A DNA stretch of 64,000 nucleotides from Bryoerythrophyllum caledonicum (lineage: Eukaryota > Streptophyta > Bryopsida > Pottiales > Pottiaceae). Under the pieces are notes generated by a model that was not told the origin of the DNA, ran no database searches, and saw nothing but the letters and a program-made list of their open reading frames with translations. Below, in pieces: positions 20,606 through 32,559 of the stretch; positions within the stretch are counted from its first letter, which is position 1; each line of letters begins with the position of its first letter. Location of the stretch: assembly GCA_963971425.1 (NCBI GenBank), contig OZ020526.1, forward strand, positions 17,017,173-17,081,172, read 5' to 3'. The translations under genes and the position numbers were made by a program.

Positions 20606-23134
20606 CTACTCGATCAGGTGCTTGTACTTGCACCATCCTATGACTGCGACGTATATGGCTACACAAATGGCAGCTGACCCACAAACGACTCCGAGGAACT
20701 GCGGCAATCCACCGTAATCAAACATGGGAATATGGATGTTCATTCCGAATATACCCGTCACCACGATGAAGGCGCTGATCACAAGCGTGGCTGTTGTCAG
20801 CATCACTCCCATCTGCAGCAGGTGGTTCTGCTTGTCATCCAGCATGATGTTGATGTAATCCTCCGTATCGTCCACGTACTCTCTTAGCTGCAGAAATAAA
20901 GATAAAATGTCAGAAAGTCTCATGAGAATGAGGGGGGACTCTAATGAGGGATGTCAGTGCTGAATGCAGAAGTTGACATAAAACTTTACCGTTGATAACT
21001 TGTTGAGCGTGCCGTCAACCTGAACGAAGTATGCTTCCAGGAGCATTTCCAGCTCCTCCACATCAAAAGGTTTAGCAGAAACGGTACTGGTAGAGTTGGA
21101 GCTCTTGCTGCCATGCATTCTTGCACCAGCCAAAATCTCTGGTCCTCCGTCCCTGCCAAGCAAATCAAGAGGTTTCATTTAGTCCTTGCTTTCTGAATGA
21201 TGTGCCACATGTCTCCCATATTTATTAGGAAAGAAGGACCAGAGGAGGACTGCAACAGGAATGCACATACCCATCTTCTACATCTGAGACTTGTCCATCA
21301 GATTGAAGCGTTGGATCTTCCTCCAGATTGAAAGGGGGAACGGTTGACGGCGCATAACTTTGCGCACTGGGTGAAACAGATCCATACCCGCCACCAGAGG
21401 AGGTGGGAGACACTGAACCCTCCTGCTGTGCTCGCAGCTTGTCCGTCAAGTACATCTCTGCCATATCGCCGTCATCATCTAATAGTTGCTCAATTTCGTC
21501 CCTTACCTTCCGAAAAAGGCAAGCAAGCAGTGTTATTAAGATGCTCCCAGCCCCACTGGAGCTTGTAGCTCAGCAACTGATCACAGCCCAGGTGGAATGG
21601 AACAAACTATCGACAAGCCTCTGAATAGATACTACCTTTTGAACTCGAGCTGAGATGGCCACCAAGCGACTCTTGATTTGGCGTACACGCTCCAAGTTCA
21701 AAGTACTAATCTGAGATGTGAGCTCATCCAACGCTGGATAAGCTTCCTTCTCCAAAACTGATGCCTGCATCCCAAAACCGACGTCAATTTTCGCACAGGT
21801 AACATACTCAACACCCATGACTTTTGAAGCAGATACTATGCTAAACGTTCACAAGGGGACATGGTAAAAAAAACCAGATTCTCAAAAAAAACTACTGAAG
21901 ATGCAGGAGACGACTATTGGAAGTGTGCAAACCTTGTTATCAAGTGAACTGCAGGCAGCTTCCAAACAGGCCTCCAATGCCCGGAACTCAAAAGGCAAAA
22001 TGTTAGGGCCACCCCTGATTCCTCCAGGACTCCCCTCATCGTCCTTGAAGCCCGTTTGCAGCGGAGGTAGATTAGGAAACCTAGTCGCTGCAGTAGCCGC
22101 GCCATTAGCCGCGCCATTCGCTGTTCCATTCTCTACTTTCGCCGTAGAGCTCTCCAGGAACGCCTCCTGGTTTGATTCATGGGCTGCTGCTAAGCTTGTA
22201 GCCAACGGCTCCAAGGGCGAATGCGAGTTGAATTTGTGATGACCATCTCCTTCGAAGTCGCTTAAACCCCCACCAGCATCATCATTATGAACCTAGAGCA
22301 GACAACATGATGATCTACATGTCAGAAGAACCATAAAACACTTGAATAGGACGACCAGCTATGAAGACGATGTACGTTACCGTCCGGATTGTTCCAGAAA
22401 CCCACACTCTATGTCACAACATCCCTCTACGTCAGAAATTGCTCTAAACGCAATTCATTTCTTCACTAACTTTCCAATTCATATCAACTTAATCTAAGAA
22501 TTGATATCTCTTAAAGACTAATCATGTGATCACATGATATCATGACACACATGGTCTGTGTACCTAACAATGGTAATAAAACAGATTTCCAATGCCGCAA
22601 AGTAGGACGATGAGAACAAGAAACCACCAACCTCTTGACCAAGGGCATTGATATGCACGGGGAGACGCCGCTGGAGATCCTGCACGAAGGGCGGCACTAG
22701 ATCGTTGTCGGAATTCAGCAACAGAACCTCATGCGCTGTGATGATCGCCTTGATGTGCTCCAAATTCACCACAATCGCGTGCTCTCGCCCCAGAATCGTG
22801 GACGGATACGACAGCAGCGGATCCAGAATGCGCAAGTCGCGAGCAGGAAGACACGCCCGCTTCATAATGTCATGCTTCCCTGCCTCGAACATCTGCCCGT
22901 CGAACAACCCCCCATCAATCCCGCCGCCCTAAATCTAGCTAAAACCCAAAACACACAAACACACACACACACACACACGAGAGATTCGACCTGCGCTGAG
23001 CCCTGGACGTCGATCAGCAACCATGTCCTCCGGCCCATCCCCTTCTTCACGCGCAATCCCAGCACGTGACGCTCCTTCTCGCGCTCCTCCTCCACCACCG
23101 CCCCATGCTTCCCAACCCCCCCTCGCGCCCTCAT
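20606..23134 (-). CDS. MRS2: MRS2/MGT-type magnesium transporter (CorA superfamily)
   Basis: Seven exons join in phase to about 540 residues: 23134-22979, 22928-22632, 22292-21933, 21764-21636, 21506-21271, 21152-20990 and 20887-20606. The N-terminal part has RRTWLLIDVQG and the family block RDLRILDPLLSYPSTILGRE, followed by AIVVNLEHIKAIITAHEVLL. Near the C terminus are YVDDTEDYINIMLDDKQN and two membrane helices. The first ends in the signature Gly-Met-Asn (GIFGMNIHIP) that forms the Mg2+ pore entrance. The protein works as a pentameric Mg2+ channel; plant members sit in plasma membrane, tonoplast, plastid or mitochondrial membranes, and which applies here is unclear. A low-complexity insert (ENGTANGAANGAATAAT) in exon 3 makes it longer than the usual 400-460 residues. 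The first Met of the open frame was chosen as start. Intron 1 is only 50 nt and opens with a GT microsatellite. Confidence 0.93.
22929..22978 (-). repeat. GT microsatellite forming the 5' splice site of a 50-nt intron
   Basis: On the coding strand the intron begins with about ten GT units plus a further GTGT after TTT, and ends TTTTAGCTAGATTTAG. The MRS2 reading frame is kept only if this piece is removed from a GT at the repeat edge. Confidence 0.7.
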
Positions 23135-23966
23135 CCTGCTCCCCCTCCTACAAAACCCACCTCACCTCTTCTTCTGTTCCATAATCCAACCAAAACCCAA
23201 CAAACCCCCACAGAAAAAATCCCTAAACCCGTCTCAAAAACCCGGAAAAACCTTGAGATTCCGGAGCTCGAAACGACGGAAACCTAATTTCGTGCACAGT
23301 TCGATCAGCAACGTAACGTCAAGATGCGCTCCTGCATCATCGATTCCCAAGAGCATATGCGGGCGTGATTCCGGCGTTCTCCGAAAAAGACCGTAGACCG
23401 TAGATCAGGAAGTGGATTTCTCAATCAGCAGGTTTTGTAGATTTGGGTTTTCAGTGGAGTGAGTAAGTGTATTTTTAAGGGAAGGGAAGAAAGTGGTATA
23501 ATGAGAGGTCGGTCTATTGATTTCACAGCAGCTCTTTTTGCTGGGGCGTTGTTCTGTGTATCCACTTTGATATACGGACTGAAGAGTGAATTCAGTAGGT
23601 CTAATTGAAAGACGTGTGGTCTTGTGGTGACTACAGGTTACGTGGGACAGTTCAAGGTGAGATGGTGAGAGTGCGGAAGAAACCAGAAGACAATAGATTG
23701 GTACAGCTGAGAAAGTATAATGCAATGGTCCTCGTATACTTCCGGAAGTATAAAGCCCCTCAGTGTAACCACTACAACATTCAAGACTAATATCTACTCT
23801 CTTCGGATGCTGATCGATGAGCGACTGGCTGGCTCCCTTGAAGCTGGGGCTGCTTGGTAGCAGAGCACAAGACCCTCGTTTTTATCTATACCTGCAAGAC
23901 AGAAGAGGAGAGACCATTACGGGATTTCGTTGCTGAAAGGAACGTCTAAGGCTAAGCTATGGCTAT
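23135..23966. other. Spacer between the MRS2 and ArfGAP genes
   Basis: Holds the 5' region of the MRS2 gene. Plus-strand frames at 23605-23790 show no recognisable protein. Confidence 0.5.
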
Positions 23967-24160
23967 AACCCCTAAAGGACCAAATGTACCTACGGGGTAC
24001 AATTATTTTCTCATTTTGACTACAATTCTCTTTCAATCCGTACGGTCACAAAATTTTCACCACATCATCTCACAGAAGTTCAATTTGGTGGTATTTCTCA
24101 AAAAAGTTCATCTTGGTGGAGTAGAGAGCTCCCTCTGAAATGCTTGGTCCTTTAGGGGTT
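23967..24160. mobile_element. MITE family 1, copy 1
   Basis: A 194-bp element with perfect 17-bp inverted ends AACCCCTAAAGGACCAA (23967-23983) and its reverse complement (24144-24160). Related copies lie at 37259-37499 and 48795-49001. No clear target duplication is seen, so the superfamily is open. It starts 14 bp past the ArfGAP stop codon. Confidence 0.85.
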
Positions 24161-24174
24161 GAAGCGAGTACCTC

Positions 24175-27013
24175 TCATCTGATGCGATCCTGAAGATCGG
24201 ACAGAAAACTTGAAGCAATGGATGAGAACTTCGTCGCGGTTTCGCCCGCCATGTTCTTCAGCGCTGAGATATCTTGTGAGGCCTGCACCATCATATCATT
24301 TAGCTTTTTTCTTGATACTGTTTAACATTCATGACGGTTACAAGAACTTGAGGTGAAATTTCATCAGGGCCCATGAGTTTGATGTGCATGCAAAATGGGG
24401 TTTACACGCACATTATGCCTCAAGAATTCACAGCAAAAAATCATATATAGATACACATAAAGCATGCTCAGAAATAAATTACCTGGAACGTGAACTTAGA
24501 CATGAGCTCACTTGCTGTCACATCAATGGAAGAACCACCAGGTGATCTAACTTCGTCCCGGTCAAAATAGGCAGCACTTGAAATGGATGACGAATTCTGC
24601 AAACAGTAATGATCAACAATCAACAATTCAGCTTTGACTCCTCAGCCAAAATTATGACGCCACATCATCTGACCATCTGAACATTCTACCAACATGAATC
24701 ATTGCTCACGATGGAAATGCACGGTAAACGAAAACTTACAGCAAATTTCTCCAAACGCCCAGAATTTCCCATGTCACCATCTTTGTTCTGATCGCCAAAA
24801 AATTGTGCGGAAGATATTGATTTCGCATTGGCAAATTTCTTCTGAGCCTCATGGCTGTCTTCAACAGGCTGCAATCAAAAAACTTCTTCATGAAAAGACA
24901 ATCATTTGAACTGATACATCACGACAGCCCCTTCTACAATGGCAAAATTGTACGTGTAAAGAATGAGCAGCATACCTGTGCCTTGGCGCGACCACTGCTG
25001 AAAGAAGATTTGACCGGATGTCCTCCAAAATCTGAGAAGAAATCAGCATTTTTTGAGGGAGCAGCCACGTGGCTCGAGCTGGACTTCTTTTCTGGAGAGT
25101 CATCGCTAGATGGTACATCATCCATGTACAAAAAGCGGGATGACCGGGGGGCTGTCTGTGTGGTAGTAGATGAAGGGGCTGGAGCTACTGGATCAGGCTG
25201 TTTCTCAGCTGGTTTTTGATCATAGAGATCTTCGCTGGGCTGCAGAAAGCACAGAACACTATTGAGACCATTTATACAGACCATTTCGCCCCAGTCAGCT
25301 GAAAAAGGCAATCTTCGTGTACCAAGCTTTTAAACGTTTATGTACCTTGGTGGTGAGTTTCTTTACACCAAGACCGCCGGATTTGGTTGCACCAATTTTC
25401 TTCGCTCCCAGTGCCGAAGTCGGCTTCCTTGTGACGAAACTACTTGATCGAGAACTGGGAGCTGGAGTGGGTGTGGGCGTAGGAGCAGACTTCACTGCAG
25501 GAGTGGGGTCGGCAACCTCTTTCGGTTCCGGTCCTACGGCAAAAAAGTCTTCAGTCTTAGTAGTTGGACTTTGAGGTTCATTTGACGATTTCTGAGGAAC
25601 GCTACTTGCCATGGAAGCCATACTTTTAGCCACTTCCTTGGCTAGGAGCTGGCGATAGAGGTCTGCCGCCCTTGAAGTGTACTTTGATTCAATTCGTCCT
25701 CCTTCAGTCCAGCCGTGCTGTTTGAAAAACACATGTGCCCGACCATTACCGCCCAAGCTCATTAACTTCAATTGATCTTGGTTCCAGCTGTCCAAAGTAG
25801 TTGACCTGATTCATTCTCCAATCCATAATTTAGATCAGACAGTAACTAAAAAGTATGAAGTTTCGTACCCATTGCAAAAATGGGACCCGAGGTCAAAAAA
25901 CTAAAAAAATTCAAAATTGTAAGCATCGCTTCAGTTGCTAAGAGTGAATGTCTCAACAAAATCCTCTAAAATATAATCCAATACTCAGGTATCACTAATA
26001 ATCGACACCAATTTAGACGATTAAGGAGCACTTTCAAATCACCTGACAAAACTGATGTGAACACCGAGACTCCGATGTAGAGCTGAACAGTCCAGGCAAA
26101 TAAACACTCCATACGTCACAGATGCCCAGGTAGGGTTCTTCGCATTGCAGTCGAAACATATCTGCATCCAACCATTCTCTCGTGAGGCATAAAAAAATAC
26201 GAGCTCTGATTAAAAAACGAATCTCTGCAGCAAATAGCAGCACAAATACCTAAGCAAAACGAATACGTTCACATGAAAAAATCTTGAAATCATGAATGCT
26301 GGAACACTATCCCAGCATACAAACGAATGCCAGAAAATGCACTCAAGCAAAGAAGGATGCTCACAGACGCTACTAATTGTTCGATTGTTGGAGTGTTAGG
26401 AAATGGAGATAAATTGCTACGTTGAGGTAAAATCAAAGGTAAAAGAACAAAGTCGTCTAAAACTCGTATGAACCTATTCGTGACAGGCAAAATAGTTAAA
26501 TACCTACAGTCAGTGGACTGCAAAAGTTGCACGTTATCATACGAGCTACCCGACAGCATCTACAACCTAATTATTTGAATATTGCAGATCTCCCGCAGGA
26601 ATCCTCTGCTTTAACTGAAGTCCAATAACGCGCACAATGCATAAGACATTTGATAAAAACAAAATTAACTAAAACTGTGATAGAACTACAGAGGAACAGA
26701 GCCTCGAGATTTCGCTTCAGATGAAAAATAACACCAAAAAAAATCAATCACTCTCAAAGGAGAGCAGCTGTTCAACACATTTTCCGCTACAAAAACAGCG
26801 CAGGCACGTGCAACAGAAAACGCTCTTTAATTTCACGCGAAGAGGAACATATCACGCAAACAATGCGAAAAAAAAAGCCGTGAAGGTCATCACTCTGCCA
26901 GAAGACGAAACCAAAAACTAAGAACGAAAAAAAAAAAACCGCACCTTATTCTCCGACTTCGCCTTCATCTTCCGGAACAGCACGTCGCGATCGAGCGCGT
27001 CCTCGGACGCCAT
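24175..27013 (-). CDS. ARF GTPase-activating protein, plant AGD8/9/10 (ArfGAP2/3) type
   Basis: Seven exons, 27013-26945, 26161-26043, 25805-25346, 25239-24976, 24868-24740, 24596-24483 and 24282-24175, join in phase to 420 residues, close to the plant AGD8-10 size. Residues 1-120 are the ArfGAP domain: [20 protein letters not shown], then the zinc finger ICFDC..CLDC with Cys pairs 16 residues apart, followed by [14 protein letters not shown] holding the catalytic Arg, and [17 protein letters not shown]. The middle is Pro/Ser-rich and likely disordered. The C terminus carries FFSDFGG and SAQFFGDQ, and an amphipathic helix ([20 protein letters not shown]) like the ArfGAP2/3 membrane and coat-binding motifs. 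The protein speeds GTP hydrolysis on ARF1, driving COPI coat cycling at the Golgi. A MITE makes up the likely 3' UTR. Confidence 0.93.
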
Positions 27014-27667
27014 ACCGACGCGCGAACTCGCAATCAGCCCCGCCGATCGCCACAAAAAAAAAACTAAAACTAAAACCCCTGCCCTAACGCACAAACCACC
27101 ACCACCACAATTTGAGAGCGGCTTCGCGCAAATAAAAGCTCTACAGAGCTTGCCGCGACGAGGAGAGTCCGAATTCGAGGAGCACGCCGCGATTTGGAGA
27201 CGGAGTCGACCAGCACGCGAGGTCGAAGGAGACGAGTGCGCTCCGCAAGTGCTGTATACATTTGCGCTCCTTCTCCAAAGAAGCGAGACTTTGGTTGGGC
27301 TCCTAAACGCGTTACTAGATGTAAAAGCGTTATGGTCTTGTTTTTCAAAGCGTGGGTGGAATTGTTGGGTTTGGAGCTAGTAACGGGTTTAAGGGCTTCT
27401 CCTCCACAGGAACGTGAGGGGTTGTAAAGGCGATACGAGACGTGAATGCGTCGAGTCGTCGTATTCCTAGATTTCAGGTGAGGAATCTACGACATTGTGG
27501 ATTCTGAGGGAATTGGGAGTTTGAGGGTGGAATTGCTGACAGTCGTGGTGCCGTCATGGCACGCCACGACGGGTAGTTAGGCGGACCTGTGCTGACGTGG
27601 ATCAGTGGGAGTATTACTACGGAGGATACCGTGGGGTATATACCGTGGTGTATACCGTGCGCTGTTA

Positions 27668-28128
27668 GAGCATCTCCACTATGCGGCCTGGAAACCGGGG
27701 AATATGGCCACCAACAGAATGAAAAAGCCGGGGTGATGCAGTCGGCACATCGCCTGCACCGCACAACTGTATTTTTTTTTATTCCGTATGAAAGCCTTCC
27801 ATGCCTCGCCAAGGATTCTGCAAAGAATCGTTGGAAAAGTAAACAACTACAGTTTACTACAGTTATTTGGGCCGAATTGGATTCCAATCCACGGCCCACT
27901 GCCGCAGCCATTGCGAAAGCACCACGTGGAAGCTAATCACTGGAGGCCGCGCCCGGTGAGGTTTTTGAGGAGGCCGCCATAGAACCCAATTATTCCGTTG
28001 CTCTTTACTAAAGCCGAAAAAAAAATAAAGGTCTTCTGTACCCGGAGCCCGCGGTGGAGGGGCCATGCCACCCGAACCTCCCAAACTAGGAAGGTCTGCG
28101 GGGACGGGGGCCTGCGGTGGAGCTGCTC
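27668..28128. mobile_element. PIF/Harbinger-like MITE, copy 1
   Basis: Ends are GAGCATCTCCAC and GTGGAGCTGCTC (one mismatch), with TTA target duplications at 27665-27667 and 28129-28131. TTA duplication with this terminus points to PIF/Harbinger (Tourist-type). The 461-bp inside has no transposase. Confidence 0.75.
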
Positions 28129-29139
28129 TTAGGAAAGTTGTTATTCATTGTTAACTCCGGTCTTTGAAGGAGGCCGGCGGGAATCAAGTGTTTTTTTTTC
28201 TCTATTTAAGGTAAACACTATTTTACAAGTAACAAACAATCCAACAATCTATCTGGGAAGAGATGGGAAAAGTAATTAATGGTGAGTAAACCCGTTATTG
28301 CCTAGGGATGTTTCTAGAAAAACCAAGATTTGTGCTCATTTTTTTCATTGAACCGGATTTTATGGAAATACAATGATTAATAATAATATCTAACCTTACA
28401 AAATTGAACTTAACCCATGACCTAAACTTTGGGGAAATTTTGCACAACATTCAACGGTTGATGGAATAGATTATAGTGTTTAAAGTTACCGTATATTGTA
28501 GTAGAAACTATGGAATTTGGAGGGTGTACTACTTAAACCATCAATAGATTCTTGCAAAAAAAAATTACTCTGAATCAGAGTGGTTCACATGTGCACGAGG
28601 TTGATAGCTTCGCATTGACATATCACATGTAAAGAAAATATTTGTACACAATTATTGGTGATTTTTTTGCTTATTTCTACTTGATTGTATACAAAAATGT
28701 TCCAACCTTATACAAATCAAAACGGAAGTTTCGTGTGTGAGGAGAGAGATCAACCGTTCACAAAACAATGAAGAATGTCTTAAAGACAAAGTTCAATCAA
28801 AATTTACTACAAAAATTAATGTGCATGTGTGTGAGAAACAACATAGTATGTGGCATAGTATTCACTGTATTCACTGTATTTTAGTGTATTTGGAGTATTT
28901 TGTGTTGAATTCCTAGCTTTCCCGAGAGTTCAATAAATCAAAATCATGCTCTGATTGTTCGAGAGTGTTTGTGTAATGAGTACGCAAATCTGAACCTCGT
29001 ATCTTGAAGCATACTTCATCATGGATTTCATGCAAATTGAGATTTAGCACCTCCGGAGTCCCATTTTGAGCTTCCCGGGCGCTAGGGGAATAAATGAGAT
29101 AAGGTGGTTACTATAAAGGACACTTGACTAAAAGCTTGC

Positions 29140-30250
29140 AATGTTAATAAATTTTAAGGAATATATTAGATGACATGTAAAGAGAGATTGTTGAACACAA
29201 CAAGTCAAGAGCAGCAACCACCATCAAATAAGTAAAGAGCAGCAACCACCATCAAATAAGTAAACAAACATACACAAACATACACAAACATAAGTATATG
29301 AAGCACGTCCTCAAGGAGCAAGTACAAAATTAGACTTAACCCCTGAGAGCCCAAGTGTATGTGGGGCGTATGTTTTGGATTTTGGGCAGGTTTCTAAAAT
29401 CAGATTTTCTTTTAAACTCTTATTACACATTATCTCTGATAAGAGCTCCATGGAAGTATTGTTATTATTATTTTTGGATTCATGGTTTGAAAGTTAGTAC
29501 CATTCAAAGTTTAAAATAGGGACTCCGAATAGCTCCAAAATTTTGCTAGAAGTTTCTATTGACATTGAGATTTTCCATAAATGTAGAAAATATTACCTTC
29601 TTTGAAGATGTCAAGAAAAAATTCTTGACTTTAGTGTAAAAGAACATTTTAACACATTCTAACACATTTCGGGCAAGCGGGGAAAAAACTTCATCTTTCT
29701 ACTTAAAACCTACAGATCGCCATATTTTTCACTTTTTATTTTTTCTACAACAATATGTGGTGTAAACCTTCTTAACGACCATTTAGATTATCATTCTAAA
29801 ACATAATAAATTCTCAAAAAAAAAAATTGTGATCTGACCATTTTTGAACCTCAACTCATTGCACACTTGTTTTGAATATGCTACACCCCTTTTCTACCTC
29901 TAAAAATTGTTGTCTATGGATCTAACATCATGCTCAACAAAATGATAAAAGATTTAGACCTTGTGCAGTGCAAAACTTTAATACCAAGTGAAGCCAAAGT
30001 CTGTTGATCCACTCAACATAGAGAAGAAAAAGAAACATTTTCTTGACTTCAAACACTATAATTCTTTAATCCTTGTGTTCAAAGTGTATGAAATTTTGTG
30101 AGTATGTTACTTGGAAAGTCTCTATGGAGATCCTACGGTCAAAAGGATAAATATAAGGTTTTATTTCCTTGCTTACTCATTGCACTAGAATCAACAATTT
30201 TGAAGTGTTTTTGGTGTGAAATTGTCACGGGCTTAGAGGGGTTAAGACAA
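29140..30250. repeat. Diverged duplicated segment, copy 1
   Basis: Matches 31060-32055 in the same order: GACATGTAAAGAGAGATTG with GACATGTAAAG-like sequence early, then near the end TTTTGAAGTGTTTTTGGTGTGAAATTGTCA followed by TTAGAGG and GTTAA (30197-30243). The middle aligns poorly. Confidence 0.6.
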
Positions 30251-31059
30251 ACATTTCTTGCTCCATGAAGTAGTGATGTAAGAGTGCAACATGGAATGGA
30301 AAGTACAATATCATTACTAATGACACACCGCTACCTACAAGCTAAATTAGCAATCACTACTCTCCAATCTTAGGGTTGCTTCACACCTAACGCCCGAGTC
30401 GAGAGTACGACGGTTTCCACTAATGAGATTGCTTAAATGGCAAAAGTCCGGCCTCTCGGCCTTCACACCAAATGCCAAAGTCCAAAGGCCATCGTCTTCT
30501 AATGTGCCTACATGGTAGTATTTTTGGAGAGTTTTGGCGCCAGGGTGACGGACTCTCGAGCAAAACTTGGGTCCACGTTTTTAGACTCAAACTTCCTTCA
30601 AGAGTCTGTCGATTTCTTCAAAAAAAATAATTAAAATCTGACAAGATCTGGATCGTAAGATGAAAGAGGCCGAACTTTTTGGCTGATTTTTATGGGCTGA
30701 TTTTTTTGGCGTAACAATATGGGGTTTGGACTTTGGACTTGGGCTTTGGGGCTTCACATTACAGCCGCTCAAAGGCTTCAATATATATATTTTAATGTAT
30801 TTTTTAAATCCAGAAGTTTGGACTCTTGCCATAGTTTGGTCAGAAATTTTGACGAACTCACTCTCGACTCGGCCTCGTGTGAAGCGGCCCTTACCTACAA
30901 AGTTTGACTTAACAAAGATGTCATGACAAAGGCGGTTGCGCCGCTATATCTACAAATCCTAGGCGGATTAATTTGTCTTCTAAATGTGAATGTGACAATG
31001 TACATACACTACCAAATACAAGTAGATAAGTGAAAACAAACTAATCTATGTAATTAATA

Positions 31060-32055
31060 TCTTAACCCGGTGAGGCCCTCTATGCCATGTCTTGTGTGAC
31101 AATTGTCATGTAAAAAGGGATTGTTAAACACAATATATGAAAAGGCACAACCAACATTAATCCCTAAATGCAAAAAGTTTTGAGGGGGGCTTCTAGTGGT
31201 TTTGGATAGCTTACACCAGTGTCAATTTATATCATGATTTTTTTTCAAAATTTATCATAGTTGTATATAAGTAATAGCTTCGTGGAAAAAAACTTAAAAC
31301 AAATTCACAAAACTAAAGTTACTGAGGTTTAAAGTTTGCAAATGCGAGTAGGGGTTGGATGGGCAAGGTACTGTAGAGCTGAATAGTATTATTGTAGAGC
31401 TTGAATAATACCATTATAGAGCTGAATAGTGCACTTTTTTGTAGCGAGTAGCAATGAAGGAAAGTTCTTGGCAACCTTCATTGTTTTTATTTTAAAATGC
31501 ATAGAGATTTAGGATCTCACATTTTTTGAAAAAAATTAAAAATTGTTGATAGAATATGTCATGATGATTCTATTAAATATTCGGATTTTAGATCCAATAA
31601 ATATGTATCTATTTATAAAATAAAATTGCTTTGCTAAGTAAATGGCTACTTTCTATACCCCTTGTCATTGCAAGTTTTTTTTTCTTATCTTAGACACCTC
31701 CATTACTTGTGATATTTTGCGTGCAATGACCTAACACAAGGTAGAAGATAGATCCATAAAATTTATGCAATGTGTAGTCGAAAGTATGCCAATATCTTGA
31801 GTCAAAGTATGCCGACCCTGACCACGCAAAGAAGAAAAAACCCACAGTGAACTTCTCAAATGCATGTATCTTACACTCTGTGTGGTCAAAGTTTGTGAAT
31901 TTTTTTGAGTGTCACCTTGTAGTAGTTGAATTAAAGGTCCTATGATTGAAAGTAGTTAAAACTTGTTTCAATCAGTCTTGCAACGTTGCATCTTAGAAAA
32001 GTAATTTTGAAGTGTTTTTGGTGTGAAATTGTCAAGGAAATTTAGAGGTTAAATG
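31060..32055. repeat. Diverged duplicated segment, copy 2
   Basis: Partner of 29140-30250, with TCATGTAAAAAGGGATTGTTAAACACAA early and the block TTTTGAAGTGTTTTTGGTG with its downstream bases at 32004-32050. The two share orientation and an offset of about 1.8-1.9 kb. Confidence 0.6.
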
Positions 32056-32559
32056 AGCTACGATTATATTGCACAAGTAAAGATTATAGCCAAAGGAAGT
32101 TGCTACAACAATTGTACGCATAAATTTAGAAGTATGTTTGTCCGTCAAATCAACATGCGGATGGAAAAGTGACTAAAAGAGGGTAGGCATGCTATAATGT
32201 GAGCCTTATCTTTAATCGTCTTTGGCAACTCATATTTGTTGCTAGATCCCATCGTCAATCTCAATGTTTCATGATACACGAACCAAAACTAGGACCTCCA
32301 ATTTAATGGCAATGCACCACACAAGTGACATGTTTAGTAGAAGCTCAAGGCATTATGTTGGATGAAACCTAGCTCAAAGATCTCTGACAATAAAGGCAAG
32401 TCCAATCCCTACACGTTAAAGTGGAAAGAGGCGGCAGCAAGCAAGCAATATGCCATACACACTGGTAAAGGTTGTATAACAACATAGTGGCCACTTCTTT
32501 CTTCACACAAGACAGAAAACAAAAATGGCCATCTGGCCAAAATGGCCAACTCTAGATGA

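Larger units (their letters stand above)
28132..32400. other. Long AT-rich gene-poor region, left part
   Basis: I find no credible coding gene. It contains a 28-bp tandem duplication at 29208-29262, ACAAACATAC repeats at 29264-29291, and two diverged copies of a segment of roughly 1 kb (29140-30250 and 31060-32055). Confidence 0.55.

Noticed and set aside
22949-22978. CA/GT repeat as a CRISPR-like or coding (Cys-Val) repeat
   Set aside because: Dinucleotide microsatellite with no spacers; it lies in an intron by frame and by the MRS2 alignment.
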